A stretch of DNA of 11,164 bases from Candidatus Zhuqueibacterota bacterium (lineage in GTDB: Bacteria; Zhuqueibacterota; Zhuqueibacteria; Residuimicrobiales; Krinioviventaceae), in the NCBI GenBank assembly GCA_003854995.1, contig RQOI01000483.1, positions 1 through 11,164 of the forward strand, written 5' to 3'. A model generated the notes under the pieces. It was not told the DNA's origin, did not search any database, and saw only the letters and a program-made list of their open reading frames with translations. Positions 1-7,837 of the stretch are shown here, one piece after another; position 1 is the stretch's first letter; each line of letters starts with the position of its first letter. The translations under genes and the position numbers were made by a program.

Positions 1-2882
1 AAAAGACCATTTCGGATGCCGTTTTTCATCACATCTTCGGTATCGTACATCTGGTTCGGGATGACGTCCTCGGAGATTTGCCCGAGATCGATGTGCATTG
101 TGGCGTTGGTATTTGGATCGTTATTAATCCACACCTCGATGTACTTGGCCTCGGTCTGGTTGCTGTAGCCGGAGGATAACGATCTCTGAATTCCATACCA
201 TGACTCTTCCGGCCTGGTGCTTTCTGCGGAAGGGACAAAATTCATTTTTAAAATATTCGTAGTCTGGGCGACGTTTGAATTGACATCGCGATTCGGCCAG
301 ATCCAGACGATCGGATATTGGCTGTAGGGATTATAATAGCTCATCCAGCCGCGATCGGATAAATTTGTAATTGGCAAGCTGGGATATTTGGCCTTTGGCG
401 GCGAACAGTATTGCCAACCCCGACGAATGATCGGCAACGGCGTCGTGCGCTTGGAGGCTTCGAAATCATCGATGTAGGCGACGCCTTCATAGTCGTCCGT
501 TGATTCATTATTGCGCGTATTCGGATTTGGCAATATCTGCGCGATTTCCCCCTCAAACTTGACAGTTGACGGTTGGCGGGTATCGACGAACGGCAGAAAA
601 TTGGCGATCTTTGTCAAGAAAAAAGGTTTAGCGCTGAGCGATGTATTGACGTCCCAGATCATGTTGCGCATCGGCCCCTTGCCCACGCGAATCTTCTGGT
701 CCAGGGTGGACTCGTTGAGATACATGAAGGTGGCGCCGATAAAGCTGTCATCCCACAGGGCGTATTCTGCGCGCGCACCCATGACCGTCTTTTTGTCAAT
801 CTGGAACAACTGATTGCTCTCGTAGCTGATATCGAGAGTGGCGTTTGCAGCGAGCGCCTGCTCGTTCAGAATGACCAGCCGACCGAACATATAGTCAATC
901 GTATAATCGACGCCGCGAGTCAACGTGCGGCCATTCAACGCCACCTCTTCGGAGCCATCGATGACGTTCATGCCGAGGCTGTACTCGGCGCTTTTATTTT
1001 GTGACTTTACTTCAAGAATGAACTTTGCCTGCTTATCCTTGACGCTCTGAACAGTCGTATCATAGATGGCCGGCGCTAGTTTGTTCTTGTTTGGATCGTT
1101 CGATTTCAACAATGAACGTAAATAGGGATCCTCGGGATCAAAGGGGCGCAGGTGGGGAAAAAAGACCTCTCCCAAAGCATAATTTATCACCCATGGGTTA
1201 TTATCGACAATGTTATCAGGAATTGGCTCGCCGCTCTCATTGCTGTTGTCAAAGCCAAAGGCTTGCAGCCAGGTGATCTTGTTGCCATTCGAATCTGTCA
1301 CCGTCTCTTCCGGATCACCGGAGGGCGGTTTATAGTATATGCGAAATTCAAAGCCGTCCTGTGCAATATTACGGCCGCCAAGCGCATACACATTTTGCCA
1401 TTCCAACGTCCAGCTCGGATCAGTGGGGCGTGGTTCTTTGGTCTTGAGCATTCTGAGATAGATGATATCATCGACGGTATTGTCATAATTGATCATACCC
1501 CGCGTTCGGCCGGCGCTATCTTCATAGGCGACTGCCAGCACTTCACCATCCTGCAATGCCGTGTTGAGACGAATATAGCCCATCTGGTCATGCACAAAAT
1601 ATTCATCTTTTTCAAGTCTTAGAAAATGGCCGCGGTAGAGGGTCACATTATCGATGTTCGTCGTGTCGTCCGGAGCGGTGATGATCTGTTCTCTGGCATC
1701 GTCGAGCGAATCCGGCACAAACGCAAATCCGCGAATCGATTCGGCGTATTGCTGCTGATAATTCGGCGCGGATTTGTACACTTCAATCTTTTGCACCCAG
1801 CGGTCAAAAGGAACGATGGGATTACCAGTAGCAGGATCGCGATCGACATATTGGTGACGGTAAAACTCGCTCAGGAAGAAATAGACGCCTCTTTTATAGC
1901 GGGTGATGTCTATCTCTTTGGTCTCATCTGATGCGCCGCCGGTGAGCGATAATTTCTTTTTCTCACCTTTTTCCTGGCTCGCCACTGCCACAAGTTTGAG
2001 GTTGCCGATCTGCGCTGATGTTTTGATGCCAAAGAGTCCCGCGCTTTTCACCCCTGAGGTGACAAATCGCGTACCGGGAAGTTCCAGTGATATATTTCCC
2101 GCTTGAATGGTCTGAATGATCTCGTCTTCATACCCCTTGTATTCCAGATTGATATTATTTTCAAAATCAAACGTCCGTTCCGAATCCTGGTCCACTTTGA
2201 TGGTCACTTTTTCGCCGACATGGCCGGACACATTGAAGCGTTGCGTTTGCTCCATTTTAAAGGTGTTATCCGAACCGCGATTGAGCGCCGTTTTGACTTC
2301 ACTTCTTTTTTCGTTGCGGAATCCGCCCTTGATGCTGATTTCTCCGGAAACATCGAGACCGACCGTGCCGCCACCGAAGATCTTTTGGAACGCCTTGCTC
2401 TTGATTTCGACGGGAATATCAATTCGAATGGCGCCGCCCCCCTCGCTTCTCGAGTATTGATCGCCAAGCTTGCTCGTTGCGGTCTGGACGAACTTTTCCC
2501 GCATATAACTATGACGGCGGGCCTGGACATATTCACTGAGCGAAATGAATCGGGGCAGTCGATAGTCCAGATCGCCAATTTTTTCAGTAAAATTGATATT
2601 CTTGCCGGTCGAATCGATCTCAACTGTTCTCTTGAGCCCTGGCACGCGACTCTCCACCATGGGTGAGCGCACACCATCCTTGTGAAAGCCCAAAAAAGTC
2701 GCCTTTTCGTTCAGATCAACGCGAGGATCATAGCCATAGCTGTCAAGACGCATGCCGATGTAATCCGGCAGCGACGCACCACTCCCACCTCCCTCCTGCG
2801 CGTAAACAGGCAATGCCCAAAAGGAGAGCGTCACCACAATGGCCAGATGAAAAGAAAAGATTTTATTCGAGAGGTGAGCCAT
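1..2882 (-). CDS. sprA: SprA-family T9SS outer-membrane translocon, N-terminal part (runs off left edge)
   Basis: SprA (also called Sov) is the giant outer-membrane barrel through which type IX secretion cargo leaves the cell. The frame is open without a stop from 2882 to base 1, giving 960 codons. Family members are usually over 2000 residues, so the C-terminal part lies outside the window. Residues 1-28 look like a signal peptide (Lys7, hydrophobic core, cleavage after VYA28). Recognisable family segments are the stretch around residues 255-300, which includes SGVKSAGLFGIKTSAQIGNL, and the segment near residue 800 with YIDDFEASKRTTPLP followed by GWMSYYNP near 845. The intervening beta-rich, Tyr- and Asp-rich sequence is typical of the family. 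In-frame ATGs at 2900 and 2921 would add 6 or 13 residues. None of the starts has a clear Shine-Dalgarno, and 2882 gives the cleanest signal peptide. It is divergent from lptF. The family call is firm; the start is uncertain. Confidence 0.93.
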   Translation of the reverse strand, partial: MAHLSNKIFSFHLAIVVTLSFWALPVYAQEGGGSGASLPDYIGMRLDSYGYDPRVDLNEKATFLGFHKDGVRSPMVESRVPGLKRTVEIDSTGKNINFTEKIGDLDYRLPRFISLSEYVQARRHSYMREKFVQTATSKLGDQYSRSEGGGAIRIDIPVEIKSKAFQKIFGGGTVGLDVSGEISIKGGFRNEKRSEVKTALNRGSDNTFKMEQTQRFNVSGHVGEKVTIKVDQDSERTFDFENNINLEYKGYEDEIIQTIQAGNISLELPGTRFVTSGVKSAGLFGIKTSAQIGNLKLVAVASQEKGEKKKLSLTGGASDETKEIDITRYKRGVYFFLSEFYRHQYVDRDPATGNPIVPFDRWVQKIEVYKSAPNYQQQYAESIRGFAFVPDSLDDAREQIITAPDDTTNIDNVTLYRGHFLRLEKDEYFVHDQMGYIRLNTALQDGEVLAVAYEDSAGRTRGMINYDNTVDDIIYLRMLKTKEPRPTDPSWTLEWQNVYALGGRNIAQDGFEFRIYYKPPSGDPEETVTDSNGNKITWLQAFGFDNSNESGEPIPDNIVDNNPWVINYALGEVFFPHLRPFDPEDPYLRSLLKSNDPNKNKLAPAIYDTTVQSVKDKQAKFILEVKSQNKSAEYSLGMNVIDGSEEVALNGRTLTRGVDYTIDYMFGRLVILNEQALAANATLDISYESNQLFQIDKKTVMGARAEYALWDDSFIGATFMYLNESTLDQKIRVGKGPMRNMIWDVNTSLSAKPFFLTKIANFLPFVDTRQPSTVKFEGEIAQILPNPNTRNNESTDDYEGVAYIDDFEASKRTTPLPIIRRGWQYCSPPKAKYPSLPITNLSDRGWMSYYNPYSQYPIVWIWPNRDVNSNVAQTTNILKMNFVPSAESTRPEESWYGIQRSLSSGYSNQTEAKYIEVWINNDPNTNATMHIDLGQISEDVIPNQMYDTEDVMKNGIRNGL

Positions 2883-3188
2883 CAAGACTTTTTCTCTCAT
2901 CACAAATGACAACAGGCGCATGCAATGCGTGAATTCGTAACAGTAAAAGTCTCTATAGGCTTCTCCATGTTTTGGCTCATTCGGGTGTGAGATCTATCCT
3001 CGCACGTCCATGGCATTTTCATCTTCAGTGTGAATTCGAAAGGGTCAAATTTAGCAAAAGGCCGAAAAAATTCAATAGAAACATCAAGTGATTATTGAAA
3101 AAAGCAATTGGAAGTGCATGTACAAATTTCTATATTTTATCGCTTTGTAGAATTCAAAAGTTCCATAATTATTAGAAATCGCATTTAA
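2883..3188. other. Divergent intergenic region between sprA and lptF
   Basis: This 306-bp stretch carries no convincing gene on either strand and is more AT-rich toward the lptF side. A good sigma70-like promoter for lptF is listed separately. For sprA the only candidate I can see on the minus strand is TTGAAT (3070-3075) and TAAATT (3048-3053) with a 16-bp spacer. It would give a leader of roughly 160 nt and is weak. The 9-mer GTGAATTCG occurs twice (2929-2937 and 3030-3038), which may be chance. No terminator, riboswitch or RNA gene was recognised. Confidence 0.6.
3108..3136 (+). promoter_or_regulatory. Sigma70-like promoter for lptF-lptG
   Basis: The -35 candidate is TTGGAA (3108-3113, four of six consensus bases) and the -10 candidate is TATATT (3131-3136, five of six), with an exact 17-bp spacer. 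Transcription would begin near 3143 and leave a leader of about 46 nt before the lptF ATG. The surrounding DNA is AT-rich, so a chance match is possible. Confidence 0.5.
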
Positions 3189-4574
3189 ATGTTTATCCTC
3201 TGGCGCTATATTTTAAAAGAGCATGTCGGCCCATTCTTATTTGGCCTGGCAATCATCACGCTTGTCTTCCTCTTGAATATCATTTTTCGAGAGCTCGGCC
3301 GAATTCTCAGTCGGGGACTCGGTCTCAGCATCATTGCAGAGTTTTTTTTGCTGAACATGGCCTGGATCATCGCCCTTGCCATTCCCATGGCCGTGCTCAT
3401 CGCATCCCTCATGGCCTTTGGCCGTCTTTCCGGCGATGGTGAAATCACGGCGATGAAAGCGGGAGGGGTGAGCATCCTCAATATCATGCTGCCCGTCTTT
3501 TTTGCCTCGATTGTTCTGGCGCTCTTTTTGATCTGGTTCAACAACAATGTACTGCCGGATGCAAATTATCGGACCAAGCTCCTGGCATCCGATATTTTTC
3601 GTAAACGCCCCACCCTGAACATCGAACCGGGCGTCATGTACAATGACATTGATGATTACAGTATGCTGGTGCAAAGCATCGAGGGAAAAACAGATACCTC
3701 CTATGTCACCAGCATCAGCATCGAAGATAACAGCGACCCGGGCAAAAGCACGTTCATTCATGCCAAGCGAGGCAAAATTTTTCTCGACCAGACGGGCGTG
3801 CTCTATCTCATCCTGTACGACGGCTATATGCACGAACTGAATCTCGACAAAATGGAGCAATACAGCACCATCGATTTTCCGCGGCAGACGGTGTCGATTT
3901 CCGTTCCTGACATGGTGCTGACGCGAACGGAAGAGGGTTATCGCGGGGATCGCGAAAAGAGCTCGCAGATGATGCTGGCAGAAGTCAATGCCAATAGAAT
4001 CGACCTGGCTGAGCGCCGCCAGCGCGCCGCCGGACTCATACACGGTTATTTCATGAAATATCTGCCGCTGCACCAGGGTGACACCGCCGGCGTTGATACG
4101 CCGTTGCCGGAGGAAACCATTGACAATCCATATCGACTGGAAAGAATTCGATCCGATAATATCCATCTCAAAAACCAGGTCAAGAGCGAAATTTCATCGC
4201 TGGCAGCGCTGGACAAGGAGAACTGGCGGCTGTTGGTTGAAGTTCACAAGAAATACTCCATCCCGATCGCCTGCATCGTGTTTGTGCTGATTGGTGCGCC
4301 GCTTGGCATCATGGCCAGACGCGGCAGTTTGGCCGTCGCCGGTGGCATCGCCTTTCTGTTTTTCCTGCTCTATTGGGCGACCCTGATCGGCGGCGAAGAG
4401 CTGGCCGACAATCAATTTATCTCCCCGTTCTGGGCCATGTGGACAGCAAATATTTTATGCGGCGCAGGCGGCATCTATCTCATCTTTCATTCGATTCATG
4501 AGGCGACATTCATTGACTGGGATCGACTGAACATATTTGCGAAAAAACCTTTGTTCAAGAGAAACCCTGTCTGA
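3189..4574 (+). CDS. lptF: LPS export ABC transporter permease, LptF/LptG (YjgP/YjgQ) family, long form
   Basis: This is an inner-membrane permease that, with a second permease and the ATPase LptB, extracts lipopolysaccharide for transport to the outer membrane. Its 461 residues show three N-terminal membrane segments (about 14-34, 50-75, 100-118), a periplasmic beta-rich region (about 120-245), and three C-terminal segments (about 356-374, 380-402, 415-433). The family motif after the second segment is clear: EITAMKAGG at residues 85-93. The segment KYSIPIACIVFVLIGAPLGI (355-374) is also typical. It is about 100 residues longer than E. coli LptF or its own partner, mostly from a charged, probably helical insertion at about 250-350. 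The ATG at 3189 puts the first helix where the family has it; there is no strong Shine-Dalgarno. lptG starts one base after the stop, so the two are probably co-transcribed. Assignment as LptF rather than LptG rests on gene order. Confidence 0.9.
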   Translation: MFILWRYILKEHVGPFLFGLAIITLVFLLNIIFRELGRILSRGLGLSIIAEFFLLNMAWIIALAIPMAVLIASLMAFGRLSGDGEITAMKAGGVSILNIMLPVFFASIVLALFLIWFNNNVLPDANYRTKLLASDIFRKRPTLNIEPGVMYNDIDDYSMLVQSIEGKTDTSYVTSISIEDNSDPGKSTFIHAKRGKIFLDQTGVLYLILYDGYMHELNLDKMEQYSTIDFPRQTVSISVPDMVLTRTEEGYRGDREKSSQMMLAEVNANRIDLAERRQRAAGLIHGYFMKYLPLHQGDTAGVDTPLPEETIDNPYRLERIRSDNIHLKNQVKSEISSLAALDKENWRLLVEVHKKYSIPIACIVFVLIGAPLGIMARRGSLAVAGGIAFLFFLLYWATLIGGEELADNQFISPFWAMWTANILCGAGGIYLIFHSIHEATFIDWDRLNIFAKKPLFKRNPV

Positions 4575-4575
4575 C

Positions 4576-5649
4576 ATGACCATCCTCGATCGATATATCA
4601 CGCGCAAATTTGTGCAGATTCTACTGTTCGCCATCGTGGGATTCATCTCTGTGTTTGTGATTGTCGATCTCATCGAAAATCTTGATACGTTCCTCAATAA
4701 TCACTATCCCATAAAAGCGGTGATAGATTTCTACTTGAACTATATACCCTTCATCCTTGTGCTCGTCCTGCCCGTCGCCATGTTGATCTCTGCACTTTTC
4801 AGTGTGGGAAATCTGGCGCGCCAAAATGAAATCGTCGCCATGAAGGCGGCGGGCGTCTCTCTCTATCGCATCTTTTTGCCACTATTTGTGATTGCCATTT
4901 TTGTCAGTCTCATCGCCATGGGCATTGCAAATTATCTTGTCCCCCGCGCGACAGAACGCCAGTCTGATCTGCGCGAGCAGTATGAAAACAATCGTTCGCG
5001 GCAGCAACGGCTGGATGATATCTACATTCGAGATGAGCAGGATCGTCGCATCACGATGCGTTACTATAACGTGCTCAACAATGTCGGCAATACGGTCAGC
5101 ATCCGAACATTCCAGGGTGACACCTTGAAGAGCCGCGTGGATGCCAAAAAAATCACCTGGCAGGACAGCCTCTGGCTGCTGCAGACCGGCTATGAGAGAT
5201 ATTTCACCGCAGAGGGAGAGATCGCGTCGCCCTTTGACCAAAGGCAATTTTTCAGCGCAACGCTGCTGCCGGATAACATCGCCAAGCAGCTCAAAATCCC
5301 GGAGGAAATGTCCTACAACGAGCTGAAAGATTTTATTAAAGAAGTCGAAAGGAACGGCGCAGATCCTGATCGCTGGCGCGTCGATCTCTATCTGAAAATC
5401 GCCCTGCCCTTTGCCAATTTCATCATCGTGCTTTTTGGCAGCCCGCTGTCATCTTCGCAAACGCGGCGCAGTGGCGCGGCCAAAGGATTTGGGATCAGTC
5501 TTGCAGTGACTTTTGTCTATTTTGGCATCCTCAAGACAACGCAGGCGATGGGCCATAATGGCAAAATCGAGCCCTTGCTGGCGGCATGGTTCGCCAACAT
5601 TGTCTTTGGCGTGATCGGCATGATCGTGCTGATACGGGCGAGGAAATAA
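4576..5649 (+). CDS. lptG: LPS export ABC transporter permease, LptF/LptG (YjgP/YjgQ) family
   Basis: This is the second permease of the LptB2FG complex, at 357 residues the usual family length. It begins MTILDRYITRKF, a typical LptG-like start, followed by membrane segments at about 14-33, 52-75 and 97-118. A periplasmic beta domain spans about 125-265, and three C-terminal segments lie at about 272-290, 304-322 and 335-353. Family motifs are EIVAMKAAGVSLYRI (85-99) and FIIVLFGSPLS (282-292). I chose the ATG at 4576, one base after the lptF stop, because it matches the family N-terminus. A TTG at 4537 in the same frame would add 13 polar residues and overlap lptF. Close coupling suggests translation follows from lptF. 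The stop codon is 2 bp from the convergent stop of the next gene. LptB, LptC and LptA are not in the window. Confidence 0.92.
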   Translation: MTILDRYITRKFVQILLFAIVGFISVFVIVDLIENLDTFLNNHYPIKAVIDFYLNYIPFILVLVLPVAMLISALFSVGNLARQNEIVAMKAAGVSLYRIFLPLFVIAIFVSLIAMGIANYLVPRATERQSDLREQYENNRSRQQRLDDIYIRDEQDRRITMRYYNVLNNVGNTVSIRTFQGDTLKSRVDAKKITWQDSLWLLQTGYERYFTAEGEIASPFDQRQFFSATLLPDNIAKQLKIPEEMSYNELKDFIKEVERNGADPDRWRVDLYLKIALPFANFIIVLFGSPLSSSQTRRSGAAKGFGISLAVTFVYFGILKTTQAMGHNGKIEPLLAAWFANIVFGVIGMIVLIRARK

Positions 5650-5651
5650 CC

Positions 5652-6671
5652 TCATCCTGTTTCATCAATCAATTTCATTATCTTTGCTTTCAAACCATTG
5701 ATGAATCTCGCGCGCGTCGTATCATTCGCGACATTTGCAGGCCTGTTTTCTGTCTCGTACAGGACGGCCTGCAGATAGCGCAGGACCTCACTGACGTCAA
5801 TTCGAGATTCATATTGATAAACACGATTTCGGCGATTCGTAGCGCTCATCTCGATTTTGCCCAACGGCAAAGTGAACTCGTTTCTCGGCGACACCAGTGA
5901 TCGTCGCAAAATTCCCTTTTGATCGAGCTTTTCCAGCGTTCGATTCAAATCGACAGCGGTGATGCGGACGCTTGAATCCAGTGCAGCATAGATATCAATG
6001 TCCGTGGCGCTGTCGTTTTCCCAAACAATCTGCAAAACATCGAGCTCGACTTCGCTCGGCACAAAATCAAGCCGGACCGGCTTTTCATCCCTGTCTTTGT
6101 TGAGCAGATCAGAAAGAGAGTGCGCGGCTTCGTTGAGGGCCTCTGTCAACACCAGCGGCCGCGGTTGCCCCAGGTTCTGCTGTTCTATGCCGCGCTGAAC
6201 ACGATCAGCATAGGGACCCGGCGTGACGTTGAACTGCTGCCAATTCTTTGCAGAGTCAAACGGCAGCATCGTCGGCGGCCTGTTCGCCAGCGAATCCAAA
6301 GAGTCCATTTCGATTTCATGCAGCGATCGTTGAAACGACAGGCGGGGGGAATGAGAGAAAAATGTCAGACGATCAAAATTTTTAGTCGTATCCACATACG
6401 CCGTATCCATTGCGTTCGCGCTGACTACTGGCTCCGGCGCAACCGGAGCGCGATCAAAGGTGGCCTCTGTGGTGCTGGACTGGGGCGCGATTTCTGCGTC
6501 ATCGGGTCTCGTCGTTACGAGCGCGACTTGCTCATTTTGAAAAACTATTTCCACATCTGTTGCAGGCGTGCTGCGCCATTTAATGATGGAGAAAAGCGCG
6601 AGGACGAACGCGTGCAGCAGCAAAGAGCAGAGAGTCGCCTGCAAAATTATTTTAGAGTTCGTTGACACCAC
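5652..6671 (-). CDS. Membrane-anchored protein: TonB-like N-terminal anchor plus BlaI/MecI-like winged helix
   Basis: This 339-residue protein has one predicted membrane helix (about 9-30) beginning after Lys7. The helix contains SLLLH (Ser16 to His20), the same Ser-x3-His spacing found in the TonB anchor that contacts ExbB/ExbD. A low-complexity, Thr/Pro/Ala-rich then polar linker follows to about residue 200. Residues about 203-268 resemble the BlaI/MecI penicillinase-repressor winged helix: SEVELDVLQIVWEN, then IDIYAALD, then a recognition-helix-like VDLNRTLEKLDQKGILRR and a beta-wing ending EFTL. RVYQYESRIDVSEVLRYL (283-300) and the last helix resemble the BlaI dimerisation tail. There is no TonB C-terminal domain. 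The start is GTG at 6669-6671, with GGA about 7 bases upstream; a second GTG follows directly. If the topology is TonB-like, the winged helix would sit in the periplasm; if reversed, it would be a membrane-tethered regulator. Flanking charges do not decide. Function is unknown; the domain reading is by eye. Confidence 0.8.
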   Translation of the reverse strand: MVSTNSKIILQATLCSLLLHAFVLALFSIIKWRSTPATDVEIVFQNEQVALVTTRPDDAEIAPQSSTTEATFDRAPVAPEPVVSANAMDTAYVDTTKNFDRLTFFSHSPRLSFQRSLHEIEMDSLDSLANRPPTMLPFDSAKNWQQFNVTPGPYADRVQRGIEQQNLGQPRPLVLTEALNEAAHSLSDLLNKDRDEKPVRLDFVPSEVELDVLQIVWENDSATDIDIYAALDSSVRITAVDLNRTLEKLDQKGILRRSLVSPRNEFTLPLGKIEMSATNRRNRVYQYESRIDVSEVLRYLQAVLYETENRPANVANDTTRARFINGLKAKIMKLIDETG

Positions 6672-6818
6672 TTCTGTCCAGGTCTGCGGCGAATTGACGT
6701 AAAGGATTGATATTTCTCATACGTCTAAATGCGGTCACTGTTCCCGCCGGAACGCACATTCTACAAATAGCTTGCTTTTCATGACGCGAAGGACTAATTT
6801 TTCTGGTATAAACTTTGG
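6672..6818. promoter_or_regulatory. Divergent promoter region with GTTCC-N4-GGAAC palindrome at 6740-6753
   Basis: These 147 bp separate the winged-helix gene (minus) from the TonB-family gene (plus), so both promoters should lie here. Near the centre is an inverted repeat, GTTCCCGCCGGAAC (6740-6753), with 5-bp arms and a 4-base spacer. It could be an operator for a dimeric regulator, but it does not match the TACA/TGTA core bound by classical BlaI or MecI. For the plus strand the best promoter I can offer is a poor TTGCTT, 17 bp, TAATTT match; none is convincing on the minus strand. Confidence 0.3.
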
Positions 6819-7796
6819 ATGCATGAGAAAGCACGACTTGAAAGGATATTATTGCTCAAACATCGTCCTTACAGGATCGCACTGATCGTATCGATTGCCA
6901 TTCATCTTCTCACGCTCCTGCTATACAAACCTCTCGCCGGCATTTCCGGATTGATCGACCTGGCAAAGGCGGAGGTGCAGCCCGAAGAACCATTGACCTT
7001 TGAGCTGGTCGATCCCTATCAGCAGCCGCAGGAGCTGGTCGAGACGCCTGAAGAGGCCCGCCTCGATGCGCCTCCGGATGATGCGCAGTTCCTGTCCGAT
7101 AAAAATGCGCGCGCACAGGATATGCTCGACAATCCGAATATGCCGGAGGGCTTGTCTTTCAGCGAGGGCATTTCGGACTATAAGATCTTTGCCGGCGGCG
7201 CTGCAGGCGATCCGGAGTACAGTCAGGAACAGGCGCAGCAGGACCAGCCGGGAGAAACCGATCGCGGTGAAAACGCGGAGGTTCAGGAGGGCGAACAGGA
7301 TCCTTACCAGGCGGGCGATGTGCCGATCTGGAGCCAGGCTTTGGCAGCCCGGCGGCAAAAATTCAGCAAGGAGGTGCTGCGAGGGGCGAGCAATCCCGGC
7401 TCGACGCTTTCCAGCCCATTCTCCGACGATGCCAACTGGGACAATCAGCAATCCAGCGCCGACCTCCTGGGCGGCATCTCCCTCAGCACCTATGAATGGG
7501 AATACGCGCCCTATATTTTGTATATGAAGCGTCGACTTGGCGAACATTGGTATCCGCCGGCCGCCTACTATCGAATGGGCGCTGTCAGCGGTGAAGTATA
7601 CATTCAAATCGTTTTGCGTCGAGACGGCACTCTGCAGCACGTCCAAGTGCTCGGCAACAAAGGTCACGACTCTCTCGTTGAGCCGTGCCTGAATGCGGTC
7701 AGGGCGTCCGCTCCTTTCAAACCTTTGCCGGAGCACTTTCCTGATGCGCGGCTGGAATTGAACTGGACCTTCATCTACTTGCCGCCGCCGGGCTAA
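6819..7796 (+). CDS. TonB-family energy transducer
   Basis: TonB proteins span the periplasm and pass energy from the ExbB-ExbD motor to outer-membrane transporters. The 325-residue product has a basic N-terminus (RILLLKHRPYR), one membrane helix (about 20-40) carrying SIAIH (Ser25 to His29, matching the essential Ser16/His20 pair of E. coli TonB), and a TonB C-terminal domain (about 225-322). That domain includes YILYMKRRLGEHWYPP, GEVYIQIVLRRDGTLQHVQV and a final strand LELNWTFIY. The linker (about 53-215) is rich in Gln, Glu and Asp rather than the usual Pro/Lys repeats. The ATG at 6819 places the basic residues before the helix; no good Shine-Dalgarno precedes it. The aspartokinase gene begins 41 bp after the stop. 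No ExbB, ExbD or TonB-dependent receptor is in the window, so a TolA-like role cannot be excluded. Confidence 0.85.
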   Translation: MHEKARLERILLLKHRPYRIALIVSIAIHLLTLLLYKPLAGISGLIDLAKAEVQPEEPLTFELVDPYQQPQELVETPEEARLDAPPDDAQFLSDKNARAQDMLDNPNMPEGLSFSEGISDYKIFAGGAAGDPEYSQEQAQQDQPGETDRGENAEVQEGEQDPYQAGDVPIWSQALAARRQKFSKEVLRGASNPGSTLSSPFSDDANWDNQQSSADLLGGISLSTYEWEYAPYILYMKRRLGEHWYPPAAYYRMGAVSGEVYIQIVLRRDGTLQHVQVLGNKGHDSLVEPCLNAVRASAPFKPLPEHFPDARLELNWTFIYLPPPG

Positions 7797-7837
7797 TTCA
7801 ACATGCACGAGATACTTTAATTCCCCTGGAAATGATC

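Noticed and set aside
573..1004. Open frame of 143 codons on the plus strand, with further plus-strand frames at 1152-1622 and 1626-1931
   Set aside because: All are antisense shadows of sprA; the translations lack membrane segments, motifs or ribosome binding sites.
2103..2666. Open frame of 187 codons on the plus strand, with a 157-codon minus-strand frame over the same DNA
   Set aside because: Both lie inside the sprA coding sequence in other frames. The sprA frame gives continuous family-like sequence, while these give no recognisable domain.
2929..3038. Repeated 9-mer GTGAATTCG at 2929-2937 and 3030-3038 as a possible operator pair
   Set aside because: The repeat is short and its core is the 6-base palindrome GAATTC, which also occurs at 3150; two copies in AT-rich DNA are easily chance.
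3237..4166. Open frame of 309 codons antisense to lptF
   Set aside because: The lptF frame has clear membrane helices and family motifs. The antisense product is His/Gln/Asp-rich, as expected from complemented hydrophobic codons.
4537..4575. TTG start extending lptG by 13 codons
   Set aside because: The extension is polar and not family-like; the ATG at 4576 gives the expected N-terminus and a tight junction with lptF.
5642..5655. Small inverted repeat GAGG-AAATAA-CCTC at the convergent gene ends as a terminator
   Set aside because: The stem is only 4 bp with no T run, and it overlaps both stop codons.
6120..6665. Open frame of 181 codons antisense to the winged-helix gene
   Set aside because: It is Arg/Cys-rich with no domain, and it covers the region whose minus-strand frame encodes an anchor and a winged helix.
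6921..7808. Open frame of 295 codons antisense to the TonB-family gene
   Set aside because: The plus frame has an anchor and a TonB C-terminal domain; the antisense product has no recognisable features.
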